Source: Rhizobium sp. AAP43
GTDB lineage: Bacteria > Pseudomonadota > Alphaproteobacteria > Rhizobiales > Rhizobiaceae
Length of the DNA stretch: 64,000 nucleotides
Assembly (NCBI RefSeq): GCF_001296045.1
Contig: NZ_LJHS01000004.1
Location: 1 to 64,000 of the forward strand
Direction of reading: 5' to 3'
In this document: positions 25,309-34,099 of the stretch, one piece after another
Numbering within the stretch: position 1 is the first letter of the stretch
How the letters are laid out: the number at the start of each line of letters is the position of its first letter
Program-made: the position numbers and the translations under genes
The notes under the pieces: model-generated
What the model saw: only the letters and a program-made list of their open reading frames with translations
The model's database searches: none
Told to the model about the DNA's origin: nothing

Positions 25309-26262
25309 ATGAGCACAGTTGATCCGAACCTTGACCGCGTCAGTGACGCCCCGTCCGACAATTTCGTCTATCGCGCCCTGCCGCGATGGATCTGGCCCTA
25401 TGCGCAGCTCGCCCGATGGGATCGCCCGATCGGCTGGGAGCTGTTGATGTGGCCCTGTTTCTGGTCGTCTGCCCTGGCGGCCAATGTGCTTGCCGCCGAA
25501 GGTCGTCTCAGTCTGCCACTTTTCGCCTTCCACCTTGTCCTGTTTTTTGTCGGGTCGGTCGCCATGCGCGGCGCCGGCTGCACCTATAATGATCTGGTCG
25601 ACCATAAGATCGATGATCAGGTGGCGCGCACACGCTCGAGGCCACTCCCCTCTGGTCGCGTCACCCGGCGCGATGCCAAGATCTTCATGCTCCTTCAGGC
25701 ACTGGTGGGGCTTGCGGTTCTGCTCTGCTTTAACGGCTTCTCGATCGTGCTTGGCATCCTGTCGCTTGCGATCGTCGCCATCTATCCCTTCGCCAAGCGT
25801 TTTACCGACTGGCCGCAATTCTTTCTCGGCCTTGCCTTTTCCTGGGGTGGGTTGATGGGCTGGGCCGGTCTTCACGGCACGCTCTCGCTCTCGGCCGTCC
25901 TCCTTTATTGCGGCGCTGTCGTCTGGACGATCGGTTACGACACGATCTATGCCCATCAGGACAAGGAGGATGACGCCCTGGTTGGCGTTCGCTCCACCGC
26001 ACGGCTGTTCGGCGACGACACCAAGATCTGGCTCGCCGGCCTCTACGGGCTGACGCTGATCCTGCTGCTCGCATCCTTCATCTCAGCCGGTGTCGCTTTC
26101 CCGGCGATCCTCGCACTTCTTGTGGCAGTCGGCCTCTTTGCCTGGCAGATCCGGGTGCTCGATATCGATGATGGCGCGCAGTGCCTGTCGCTGTTTAAGT
26201 CGAACGGCCGCATCGGCCTCATCCTTTTCGTCGGACTGGTGGTCTCGCTGCCCTTTGCCTGA
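25309..26262 (+). CDS. ubiA: 4-hydroxybenzoate polyprenyltransferase
   Basis: Membrane enzyme of ubiquinone synthesis, 317 aa with about eight or nine helices. The two aspartate-rich motifs that bind prenyl diphosphate through Mg are present: NDLVDHKID and YDTIYAHQDKEDD. WIWPYAQLARWDRPIGWELL is the family N-terminus. The ATG at 25309 (MSTVDPNLDRVSD) is preferred to upstream in-frame codons. It follows the mipA-like gene by 79 bases. A terminator lies about 110 bases downstream. Confidence 0.93.
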   Translation: MSTVDPNLDRVSDAPSDNFVYRALPRWIWPYAQLARWDRPIGWELLMWPCFWSSALAANVLAAEGRLSLPLFAFHLVLFFVGSVAMRGAGCTYNDLVDHKIDDQVARTRSRPLPSGRVTRRDAKIFMLLQALVGLAVLLCFNGFSIVLGILSLAIVAIYPFAKRFTDWPQFFLGLAFSWGGLMGWAGLHGTLSLSAVLLYCGAVVWTIGYDTIYAHQDKEDDALVGVRSTARLFGDDTKIWLAGLYGLTLILLLASFISAGVAFPAILALLVAVGLFAWQIRVLDIDDGAQCLSLFKSNGRIGLILFVGLVVSLPFA

Positions 26263-26370
26263 AGCGGTCTTGCCCTCGCGGCTGACGCCGAAAGAATGAG
26301 GATTGACCTGTGGAAAACCGCAGGATCGTCCCGCTGCGGCACATCTAAATTGTGTGTTTGACAAACGAAT

Positions 26371-26403
26371 GAAGGCCCGGATGTCGCCATCCGGGCCTTT
26401 CGT
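26371..26403. terminator. Terminator after ubiA / DUF6101
   Basis: A 12-bp stem AAGGCCCGGATG / CATCCGGGCCTT with a short loop at 26372-26399, then TTCGTTGTT on the plus strand and TTCATTCGTT on the minus strand. It can serve both convergent genes. Confidence 0.8.
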
Positions 26404-26424
26404 TGTTCAGTCCTGGGACGGCAA

Positions 26425-26997
26425 TCAGTTGCGGGCGATGATTTCCTTGCCGGAAATCTTCATGGTTACGCCGAGCTTGCCGGTCGAGCGGCGCACGAGG
26501 AAACGCGGCCTGCGCTCGGCAAAATAGGAGTGGCGGCGACGCGGCTGCGTCTCGCGGCTGCGCACATCGCCGATATGTTCTTCAAGCGGGCGGGCGATGC
26601 CATCGGCCTCGACCATCAGCATCGGAATGCGGAAGGCTTCCGCCCAGTTGCGCCAGTCAGCGGCGATGTCGCAGAGGTCATGCGCCACAAGCAGCGGAAT
26701 GCAGAGTTCCGGGTCGTCGTGATGCAGTTCCAGCGTCACGGTCACTTCGCCGTCGCCATGATCTATGGCGCGGGCTGCAACGCCTTTAAAGGCGCGGGCG
26801 GGGAGTGCGAAGGAAAGCGGCAGACCGCTTCCGGCAAGGATCTTGCGCAAAACGGCGCCGCGATCGTCGATGGTGATCGTGACGTCGCCGGCGGCTCCAC
26901 GCAATGCATAGGTTACCTGCTGGGGGAACCGCGAAGGGTCAAGTCGCAACGTTGCGCCTGCCCAGGCTGGCTTCAAAACCGTGTTCGTCATCTTCAT
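26425..26997 (-). CDS. DUF6101 family protein
   Basis: A soluble protein of 190 aa of a family found in Rhizobiales. Function unknown. The C-terminal third is strongly basic (RRRHSYFAERRPRFLVRR), which suggests contact with nucleic acid or membrane. Two starts are close together (26997 MKMTNTV, 26991 MTNTV); either fits the AAGGG ribosome site. Convergent with ubiA. Confidence 0.75.
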   Translation of the reverse strand: MKMTNTVLKPAWAGATLRLDPSRFPQQVTYALRGAAGDVTITIDDRGAVLRKILAGSGLPLSFALPARAFKGVAARAIDHGDGEVTVTLELHHDDPELCIPLLVAHDLCDIAADWRNWAEAFRIPMLMVEADGIARPLEEHIGDVRSRETQPRRRHSYFAERRPRFLVRRSTGKLGVTMKISGKEIIARN

Positions 26998-27343
26998 GCT
27001 ACCCTTGTTTTACCGAGAGGCTCTTCATGAGCCCGCCTCATCGGGACTTTTCGTCCTCTATGGCCTCAAGATAGCGAGCGGCCGTTGGAGACCGCTTAAA
27101 AGATGCAGTAAAGAAAATCTTGCACGGCCAGATGGTTAGCATTGTCGTACCGGGCAAGGTTTCGAAAATGTGAAAACCTGTCCGCCTTGTTCCACTGCGG
27201 AACGCATCCACGCCCGGAGCCCGCCGCGGCCGGATCTCCGAACCCAGCATTCCCGGCAGTTTTCATGAAGTCATAAAGCTTGGCGCAAGGATTTGGGCGC
27301 ATACTGCCACTCGCAGAAGCCTGTCCACCTGTCGAGGAACGTC
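26998..27343. other. Intergenic region without a recognisable gene
   Basis: 345 bases between two divergent genes. It holds a small hairpin GGCTC-TTCAT-GAGCC (27019-27033) in the leader of the DUF6101 gene. No coding frame with family resemblance or clear operator was seen. Confidence 0.45.
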
Positions 27344-29530
27344 ATGGTCTCCACCTATCTGAGCTATAATCTGGTCAATCGCGACCTGAAAGCGGCCATC
27401 AACCGCGTGGCTTCGGACAGCGTCGTGGCGCGCCAGACAGAGTACTTCAAGGCGAATATCGGCAACGTGACCTCGGTCGACGAATTCCTCGACGACTACC
27501 AGCTTTATTCCTACGCGATGAAGGCGCATGGTCTCGAAGAGATGACCTATGCCAAGGCCTTCATGAAGAAGGTGCTGGAAAGCGACCTGTCGGATGATGA
27601 GAGCTTCGCCAATCAGCTGAGCGACGAGCGCTACCGCGATTTCGCCGCCGCCTTCCAGTTTAATTCCCAGACAGCGGATTCGCAGACAGACGCTCAGCAG
27701 AAGCTGATGCTCGAGAAGTATGAGGCCTCGCTGACGGCCCAGAGCGATACGCTGGCGACCGAAAGCTACTATTATGAGAACGTCATCGACACGATCACCA
27801 ATGTCTCCGGTCTCGTCAACAACAGCCGCCTCATGGATGTGGCGCTGAACGCCTACGGGATCGACGGCACCTATTACACCAAGGATCATTTGAAGCAGAT
27901 CCTGACCAGCGACACCTCGGATCCGGACAGCTACGTCAACCAGCTCGTCACCAACGGTGCTGCAGACGCCGCCAATTTCCTCGCGCTTGCCAAGGCCTTC
28001 AGCTTCAATGCGGATGGTACCCTGTCGGGTGCGACCGCCCAGACGGCAGCTCAGAAAGAATCCACGGTCTCCCTCTATGTCGAGGAGGAGCAGATCTATG
28101 TCACGGATTACTACCGACAGCGCGAACGCGCCTACTACGAATCGAAAATCGCGACCATCACCAGCGTTAGCGAGCTGACCTCCGATGCACGGCTGTTCTC
28201 CTACGTAAAAACCGCTTTCCAGCTCGGCACGTCGGTTTCGGCGTCGACCTTCGAGCAGATCGTCACCAGCGATACCAGCGCATCCGGTAATTATGCGATT
28301 ACCAATGGCGGTTCGGCATGGGTCGCCGTCGCGGATGCCTTCAATTTCGCGACCGACGGTACGGTGACTGCTGGCAACGCTCAGAGCAGCACCCAGCTCG
28401 CCACGACGAATTCGGGCTTCTCCACGTATTACGACGATGAGGACGAAACCAAGAAAACGGCGCTGACCGACCTCTTCACCACCAATATGGCCGAGGTCGA
28501 AAAGGTCGAGGACATTCTGAAGGACACGACGCTGCTCCTCGTCCTTCAGCGCACCTTCGGTTTTGAAGCCGGTGAATTCACCAATAGCGAGCTGAAGAAG
28601 GCGCTGACCAGCGACTTCACCGATCCGAACAGCTATGCCAACAAGTCGAAGGACAGTCGCCTGATCGAGATGTCGAAGCTCTTCAACTTCGACAGCGAAG
28701 GCAAGGCCTCGATCCCGATCCAGGCACAGAATACCCTGAGCGCGACCCTGATCGCCAAGGAATACATCATCAGCCAGATCCGTTTCCTAGAGGGCGATGA
28801 AAAGACGGCTGCGCAGACTGCGGCGACGGAAAAGGCCGAGGCCTATCAGGAGAAGATCCAGACGATTACCACCGTCGACGAGCTTCTGGCCGACCGGGAC
28901 GTCGTTGATGTCGTCCTCGGTGCCTTCGGCTTCGATCCGGAGGAGGTGACCGACGACTTCCTGAAGCAGATCTTCAATTCGGATCTTTCCGATCCCAAGA
29001 GCTTCGTCTTCACCCAGACGGAGAGCCGCTGGGCCGAGATGGTTGCCTCCTTCAACTTCGACGCCGAGGGCAATCTGACCCGTGATACTGCGGGCACCGT
29101 GCAGCAGCGCGGCGAGACGATGGAAACGGTAAACGCCTATCTCCGCCAGACGCTTGAAGAAACCGAAGGCGAAAGCAACGAAGCCGTGCGTCTTGCCCTC
29201 TACTTCCAGCGCGCCGCACCTGACGTGACCGACGCCTACAGCCTGATTGCCGATGACGCCCTGATGGAAGTCTTCCGCATCACCTTTGGATACTCGGATG
29301 AGTTTTCCAACATGGACGTGGACATGCAGGCAAAGGTCATCGAGGACAATCTCGATCTCCAGGAACTGCAGGATCCGGAGAAGATGGAGCGCTTCATCCA
29401 GCGTTTCACGGCCATGTATGATGTCGAGAATGCCGATGTGAGCTCCTCGGCACTCACCGTGCTGACAGGCGGCGGGAGCACGGGTATTTCCGCTGATCTT
29501 TTGATGAGCCTGGCCCAATTGAAGGCCTGA
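27344..29530 (+). CDS. DUF1217 repeat protein
   Basis: A 728-aa protein of the rhizobial DUF1217 family, usually found near flagellar genes. It consists of about five full copies and one divergent copy of a unit of roughly 75-80 aa, joined by linkers of variable length. Each unit runs I-x-T-I-x-S-V-x-x-L-L at the front, then LxxVLxAFGF, then LKQILTSDLSDPxSY, and ends in a phenylalanine plus asparagine/aspartate-rich turn (FNFDAEG). No signal peptide, no membrane helix and strongly acidic, so possibly exported by the flagellar system or cytoplasmic. Function unknown. The ATG at 27344 has GAGGAA 4 bases upstream. Confidence 0.85.
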   Translation: MVSTYLSYNLVNRDLKAAINRVASDSVVARQTEYFKANIGNVTSVDEFLDDYQLYSYAMKAHGLEEMTYAKAFMKKVLESDLSDDESFANQLSDERYRDFAAAFQFNSQTADSQTDAQQKLMLEKYEASLTAQSDTLATESYYYENVIDTITNVSGLVNNSRLMDVALNAYGIDGTYYTKDHLKQILTSDTSDPDSYVNQLVTNGAADAANFLALAKAFSFNADGTLSGATAQTAAQKESTVSLYVEEEQIYVTDYYRQRERAYYESKIATITSVSELTSDARLFSYVKTAFQLGTSVSASTFEQIVTSDTSASGNYAITNGGSAWVAVADAFNFATDGTVTAGNAQSSTQLATTNSGFSTYYDDEDETKKTALTDLFTTNMAEVEKVEDILKDTTLLLVLQRTFGFEAGEFTNSELKKALTSDFTDPNSYANKSKDSRLIEMSKLFNFDSEGKASIPIQAQNTLSATLIAKEYIISQIRFLEGDEKTAAQTAATEKAEAYQEKIQTITTVDELLADRDVVDVVLGAFGFDPEEVTDDFLKQIFNSDLSDPKSFVFTQTESRWAEMVASFNFDAEGNLTRDTAGTVQQRGETMETVNAYLRQTLEETEGESNEAVRLALYFQRAAPDVTDAYSLIADDALMEVFRITFGYSDEFSNMDVDMQAKVIEDNLDLQELQDPEKMERFIQRFTAMYDVENADVSSSALTVLTGGGSTGISADLLMSLAQLKA

Positions 29531-29539
29531 TCCGGTTTC

Positions 29540-29577
29540 AAACCCGCCGCACCCTTGTCGGCGGGTTTTGTTTTGGC
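29540..29577 (+). terminator. Terminator of the DUF1217 gene
   Basis: Perfect 9-bp stem AACCCGCCG / CGGCGGGTT (29541-29569) followed by TTTGTTTT. It isolates the gene from modABC. Confidence 0.88.
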
Positions 29578-29608
29578 TATCGATGTATCCGTTGGAATAT
29601 ATCGATAG
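29577..29608 (+). promoter_or_regulatory. ModE-type operator upstream of modA
   Basis: Inverted repeat CTATCGATGTAT - N8 - ATATATCGATAG with 11 of 12 positions symmetric. It resembles the ModE box (ATCGnTATAT in opposite orientations) and overlaps the start of the AGGAG ribosome site. Binding of Mo-loaded ModE would block modABC. Confidence 0.8.
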
Positions 29609-29617
29609 GAGCTCTCC

Positions 29618-30406
29618 GTGTTTCGTCGTCTCAAGTTTGTCCTGTCTCCGGTGCTTGCCATGCTCGCACTGGCGACCCTCGCCCTGCCGGCCGCCGCAGC
29701 GGACAAGGTTACGGTCTTCGCCGCCGCCAGCCTCAAGGAGAGCGTGGAAAAGATTGCCGCAGACTGGAAAGCAAAGACCGGCAACGCGGTTGTTCTGTCC
29801 TTCGCCGGCAGTTCGGCGCTCGCAAAACAGATCGAGGAGGGCGCGCCGGCAGATATCTTCATCTCGGCAGACCTCAAATGGATGGACCATCTCGACAGGG
29901 CAGGAGAGGTGAGGAGCGACACGCGCGTCAACCTTCTTGGCAACCGTATTGTGCTGGTCGCCCCCAAGGACGCTGGCATCACGGCGACGATAGCCGATGG
30001 CTTCCCGCTCGCCACACTGCTGGGTGACGGCCGTCTTGCCATGGCCAATGTCGATGCGGTTCCGGCCGGCACCTATGGCAAGGCAGCGCTTGAGAGCCTG
30101 GGCGTCTGGGACAGCGTCAAAGACAAGGTGGCGCAGGCCGAAAACGTGCGCTCCGCGCTGCTGCTTGTCTCGCGCCATGAAGCGCCGCTCGGCATCGTCT
30201 ACGAAACGGACGCGAAGGTCGATCCGGGCGTTGTAATCATCGATCGTTTCCCTGAGACCAGCCATCCGGCCATCGTCTACCCGGCGGCAATAACGACGGA
30301 GAGCAAGAGCCCGGTGGCGGCGGATTTCCTTGCGCACTTGCGGGGTGCGGATGCCCGTGCCATCTTCAGCGCTGCCGGTTTTTCGGTGCTCGCCGACACG
30401 AATTGA
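29618..30406 (+). CDS. modA: Molybdate ABC transporter substrate-binding protein
   Basis: Periplasmic molybdate/tungstate-binding protein, 262 aa, with a signal peptide ending near ALPAAAA (residue 28). The mature start VTVFAAASLKESVEKIAADW and FAGSSALAKQIEEGAPADIFISAD are the ModA signatures that shape the oxyanion pocket. It starts at GTG 29618 with AGGAG 6 bases upstream. First gene of modABC, downstream of a ModE-type operator. Confidence 0.96.
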   Translation: MFRRLKFVLSPVLAMLALATLALPAAAADKVTVFAAASLKESVEKIAADWKAKTGNAVVLSFAGSSALAKQIEEGAPADIFISADLKWMDHLDRAGEVRSDTRVNLLGNRIVLVAPKDAGITATIADGFPLATLLGDGRLAMANVDAVPAGTYGKAALESLGVWDSVKDKVAQAENVRSALLLVSRHEAPLGIVYETDAKVDPGVVIIDRFPETSHPAIVYPAAITTESKSPVAADFLAHLRGADARAIFSAAGFSVLADTN

Positions 30407-30431
30407 TCCGTCCGATGAACCCTGAACCGGG

Positions 30432-31133
30432 ATGCCCCTGTTGACGCTGACGGCCGAAGAATGGACCGCCATGCTCCTGAGCCTGAAGGTCGCGGCTGTC
30501 GCCGTGGCCTTCTCCCTGCCGCTCGGGATCGTCGTGGCTTGGCTTTTGTCGCGCCGCGATTTCTGGGGCAAGACGTTGCTCAACGGGCTTGTGCATCTGC
30601 CGCTTATCCTGCCGCCTGTCGTCACCGGCTATCTTCTGCTGATTTCCTTCGGCAGGCGTGGACCGGTCGGGGCCTTCCTTGAGCAAACGCTGGGCCTCAC
30701 TTTCTCCTTCCGTTGGACCGGTGCGGCCCTTGCCGCCGCCGTCATGGGTTTTCCGCTGCTGGTCCGCTCCATCCGCCTGTCGCTTGATGCCGTCGATCAG
30801 AGGCTCGAAGCGGCAGCCAGCACGCTTGGCGCGCCGCCGCCGATCGTGTTCCTGACGGTGACCCTGCCGCTGGTTCTGCCCGGTATCGCTGCCGGTGTAA
30901 TCCTCGCCTTTGCCAAGTCCATGGGCGAATTCGGCGCGACGATCACCTTCGTCTCCAACATTCCCGGCGAAACCCAGACGCTTGCCTCGGCGATCTATAC
31001 CTATACGCAAGTGCCCGGCGGCGATTTGGCCGCCATGCGTTTGACGCTGATTTCGATTGCGCTTTCGCTCGCCGCCCTCATCGCCTCCGAAATCCTGTCG
31101 CGACGGCTCGCTGCCCGCCTGGGAGCCACGTGA
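30432..31133 (+). CDS. modB: Molybdate ABC transporter permease
   Basis: Inner-membrane permease of 233 aa with five or six helices. The cytoplasmic EAA loop that contacts ModC is EAAASTLGAPPPIVF followed by VTLPLVLPGIAAG. PLILPPVVTGYLLL is typical of ModB. It lies 25 bases after modA and its stop overlaps the ATG of modC. Confidence 0.96.
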   Translation: MPLLTLTAEEWTAMLLSLKVAAVAVAFSLPLGIVVAWLLSRRDFWGKTLLNGLVHLPLILPPVVTGYLLLISFGRRGPVGAFLEQTLGLTFSFRWTGAALAAAVMGFPLLVRSIRLSLDAVDQRLEAAASTLGAPPPIVFLTVTLPLVLPGIAAGVILAFAKSMGEFGATITFVSNIPGETQTLASAIYTYTQVPGGDLAAMRLTLISIALSLAALIASEILSRRLAARLGAT

Positions 31134-32233
31134 TGCTCGAAATCTCCATCCACCATCGCCAGGGGGATTTCACCCTTGCAGCCGATCTTGCCGTCGGAGC
31201 AGGGCTCACCGCCTTCTTCGGCCCCTCCGGCTCCGGCAAGACGACGCTGGTCAACATCATTGCCGGCCTCATCCGGCCAGGCGAGGGTCGCGTCAGCTTC
31301 AACGGTGAGATCTGGAGCGATACGGCTAAGGGCATCCATCTGCCGCCGTATCGCCGCCGTATCGGTTATGTCTTCCAGGAGAGCCGCCTTTTCCCGCATC
31401 TCTCCGTTCGCCAGAACCTGCGTTATGGCGAGCGGCTTCTGCCAAAGGCAGAGCGCCGTGAAAATCTCGACCGCATTGCCGCCATGCTCGGCATCGAGAC
31501 GATGCTCGACCGCGCGCCGGCAGCCCTCTCCGGCGGGGAAAAGCAGCGCGTCGCTCTTGGCCGGGCACTGATGGCAAGCCCGAAGCTGCTGTTGATGGAT
31601 GAGCCATTGTCGGCCCTGGACGCCGGCCTGAAGGCGCAGATCCTGCCTTACATCGAGCGCGTGCGCGACGAATTCTCAGTCCCCATCCTCTATGTCAGCC
31701 ACGCGCGTGAAGAGGTGGCACGTCTCGCCACGGCGCTCGTGACCTTCGGCAGCGGCCGGACGACCGCCATTGGTGAACCCGACGCCGTTCTGGCCATGGT
31801 GTCGAAAGGATCAGGCGAACTGCCGGCCGGTAACTTCATCGAGGCAGTGATCACCCGGCATCATCCGGTTGATCGGCTGACCGAGGCGCAATCGCCCGCG
31901 GGCCCGATCTTCCTCCGACAGGCCGATCTCGCCCCCGGCACGCGCCTGCGTGTTTTCGTTCCGGTGTCCGATATCGTCGTCGCAACGGGATCGGCCGAGG
32001 GCCTCTCGACACTCAATCGGCTGGCCGGCACGCTGATACGGGCGGAGGATCGTGGCGAAGCGAGTATCAGGCTGACCGTCGATTGTGCCGGACAGCCCGT
32101 GCTGGCGGACGTCACGCGGCGCTCCGCCGACCAGTTGGGACTTGTGCCAGGGATGGCGGTCCAGCTTCTCTTCAAGACGGTGTCGCTTGCCCCGGAAAGC
32201 CTGTTCCGACAGCCGCAACGGGTAAAAGCCTGA
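31133..32233 (+). CDS. modC: Molybdate ABC transporter ATP-binding protein
   Basis: ATPase subunit of 366 aa. Walker A is GPSGSGKTTLVNIIAG, the signature is LSGGEKQRVALGRAL, and Walker B is LLLMDEPLSALD. The C-terminal 120 residues form the TOBE/MOP-like domain of ModC. The ATG at 31133 overlaps the modB stop and has GGGAG 7 bases upstream. It converges on the modE-like gene with only 6 bases between the stops. Confidence 0.96.
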   Translation: MLEISIHHRQGDFTLAADLAVGAGLTAFFGPSGSGKTTLVNIIAGLIRPGEGRVSFNGEIWSDTAKGIHLPPYRRRIGYVFQESRLFPHLSVRQNLRYGERLLPKAERRENLDRIAAMLGIETMLDRAPAALSGGEKQRVALGRALMASPKLLLMDEPLSALDAGLKAQILPYIERVRDEFSVPILYVSHAREEVARLATALVTFGSGRTTAIGEPDAVLAMVSKGSGELPAGNFIEAVITRHHPVDRLTEAQSPAGPIFLRQADLAPGTRLRVFVPVSDIVVATGSAEGLSTLNRLAGTLIRAEDRGEASIRLTVDCAGQPVLADVTRRSADQLGLVPGMAVQLLFKTVSLAPESLFRQPQRVKA

Positions 32234-32239
32234 GCGGGG

Positions 32240-32632
32240 TCAGCCCTCGTCATCCGCTGGATGCGGCGCGCGTGCCGCGTTGAAGCCGGGGTCGAGCTTG
32301 TCTTCGAGCCAGGCGATGTCGTCGGCGAGTGCCGCACGGCTCAGCAATTCCATTTGCCGGCAACGCGCAAGCAGCGCTTCGCCGAAAGCCGTCAGCCCCG
32401 CGCCGCCGCCGCTCTTTCCCCCATGCCGGGTAAAGATGGAGGGTTCCTTGAACATCCGGTTGATCTCGTCGGCGAGCAGCCAGGCGCGCCGATAGGACAT
32501 GCCGATCGCCGAACCCGCCGCCCGGATCGACCCATGCTCGGCAATCAGCGCCAGCAATTGCGCCTTGCCCGGCCCGAGCCGCGCGCCGTTGTCGAGATCG
32601 ATCCGGAGCGTCAGGCGCGTCTTGCCGGTCAT
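32240..32632 (-). CDS. Short ModE-type regulator (DNA-binding domain only)
   Basis: A 130-aa protein with the LysR-like winged helix of ModE: GKAQLLALIAEHGSIRAAGSAIGMSYRRAWLLADEINRMF in two halves, then TRHGGKSGGGAGLTAFGEALL. E. coli ModE (about 260 aa) has two further Mo-binding MOP domains; these are absent. It probably represses modABC at the inverted repeat 29577-29608, but how it senses molybdate without a MOP domain is unclear. Convergent with modC. Confidence 0.88.
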   Translation of the reverse strand: MTGKTRLTLRIDLDNGARLGPGKAQLLALIAEHGSIRAAGSAIGMSYRRAWLLADEINRMFKEPSIFTRHGGKSGGGAGLTAFGEALLARCRQMELLSRAALADDIAWLEDKLDPGFNAARAPHPADDEG

Positions 32633-32650
32633 GTCAGAACAGTGCTCATC

Positions 32651-34099
32651 TCAGGAGATCACCTTGCCGGGATTCATGATGCCGGCAGGATCGAAGGCCT
32701 GCTTGATCCGACGCATCAACGCGGTCTCGATCGCCGGCCGGCTGGCCGAAAGCTCATCGCGCTTCAGCTGTCCAACTCCATGCTCGGCGGAAATCGAGCC
32801 GCCATGCTGGTGCACGACTGCATGCACAACGGCATTCATGTCCCGCCACCGCGCGATGAATGCGGCCTTGTCGGCGCCAACGGGCTGGCTGATGTTGTAA
32901 TGGATATTGCCGTCGCCGAGATGGCCGAAGGCGCAGATCCGCGCATCGGGCATCAGCGCATGCACCGCCAGATCCGCATCTGCCAGGAAGGACGGAATGC
33001 GCGAGATCGGCACCGAGACATCGTGCTTGATCGAACCGCCCTCGGGTCGCTGGGCTTCGGACATGCTTTCGCGCAAATGCCAGAAGGCGTCCTGCTGGGC
33101 GATCGAACTGGCAATGGCCGCATCCGCCACAAGCCCCGCCTCAAAGGCGTCGGCAAGCAGATCCTGCATCATGGTTTCTGCGGTCTCGGCAGAATCCGAG
33201 GTCGAGATATCGATCAACGCATACCAGGGATGGATCGAGTTGAGCGGATCGCGCACGCCGGGAATATGTTTCGTGGTGAACTCGATGCCGATGCGTGGCA
33301 TCAGCTCGAAACCGGTCAGCGCCGAACCACAGCGCTGCGATGCCGTCTCGAACAGGTGAAGGGCGGCCTCCGGCGACGCAAGCCCGGCATAGGCGACCTG
33401 CCGCCCGCGTGGACGCGGCACCATCTTCAGCACTGCCCCGGTGATCACGCCCAGCGTGCCTTCCGCGCCGATGAAGAGGTCGCGCAGATCATAACCGCTA
33501 TTGTCCTTCTTCAGCCGTCGCAAGCCATCCCAAATCTCGCCGGTTGGCAAAACGACCTCCAGCCCGAGGCAGAGCTGGCGCATATTGCCATAGGCAAGCA
33601 CTGCCGTGCCGCCGGCATTGGTAGCGAGATTGCCGCCGATCCGGCAGGAACCTTCCGAACCGAGCGACAGCGGAAAGAGCCGGTCATGTGCTTCGGCGGC
33701 CTTCTGGACCTCTGCAAGGATCGCCCCGCCATCGACCACCATCACATCGGCAACGGGATCGACTTCGCGGATCCGGTTCATCCGTTCAAGCGACAGAAGA
33801 ATGTCCTGACCGCCTTCGCGCGGCACCTGCCCACCGACAAGGCCGGTCCGGCCGCTGACCGGCACGATCGGCGTCCCGCTCTGGCTTGCCAGTGCCATGA
33901 TCGACGAGACTTCCGCTGTCGTGCCGGGCTTCAGCACCAGCGCCGAAGCCCCATGATAGAGCCCGCGATTTTCCGTGAGGTATGGGCGGATGTCCTCGGC
34001 TGAGGTCAGCGCATTGCTGGCGCCGACAATGTCGATGAAGGCCTGCAACAGCTCTGCAGTCATGGTGTCCGTCTTGATATCCGTTTTCGCAAGCGTCAT
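32651..34099 (-). CDS. FAD-binding oxidase of the GlcD/D-2-hydroxyacid dehydrogenase type
   Basis: A 482-aa flavoprotein of the PCMH/GlcD family. The FAD-binding loop is PVSGRTGLVGGQVP, with SLGSEGSCRIGGNLATNAGG behind it; the C-terminal substrate domain contains the metal-binding FGHLGDGNIHYN and the terminal HGGSISAEHGVGQLK. These features fit D-2-hydroxyglutarate or D-lactate dehydrogenases; the substrate is not certain. Its ATG overlaps the stop of the tsaC-like gene (34096-34099), so they form an operon. Confidence 0.88.
   Translation of the reverse strand: MTLAKTDIKTDTMTAELLQAFIDIVGASNALTSAEDIRPYLTENRGLYHGASALVLKPGTTAEVSSIMALASQSGTPIVPVSGRTGLVGGQVPREGGQDILLSLERMNRIREVDPVADVMVVDGGAILAEVQKAAEAHDRLFPLSLGSEGSCRIGGNLATNAGGTAVLAYGNMRQLCLGLEVVLPTGEIWDGLRRLKKDNSGYDLRDLFIGAEGTLGVITGAVLKMVPRPRGRQVAYAGLASPEAALHLFETASQRCGSALTGFELMPRIGIEFTTKHIPGVRDPLNSIHPWYALIDISTSDSAETAETMMQDLLADAFEAGLVADAAIASSIAQQDAFWHLRESMSEAQRPEGGSIKHDVSVPISRIPSFLADADLAVHALMPDARICAFGHLGDGNIHYNISQPVGADKAAFIARWRDMNAVVHAVVHQHGGSISAEHGVGQLKRDELSASRPAIETALMRRIKQAFDPAGIMNPGKVIS

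Noticed and set aside
28787..30625. 612-codon open frame antisense to DUF1217 and modA
   Set aside because: It runs through a terminator, the ModE operator and the modA start, and shows no family pattern.
32261..34003. 580-codon open frame antisense to the FAD-linked oxidase
   Set aside because: No family resemblance; the oxidase frame contains FAD and metal-binding motifs.
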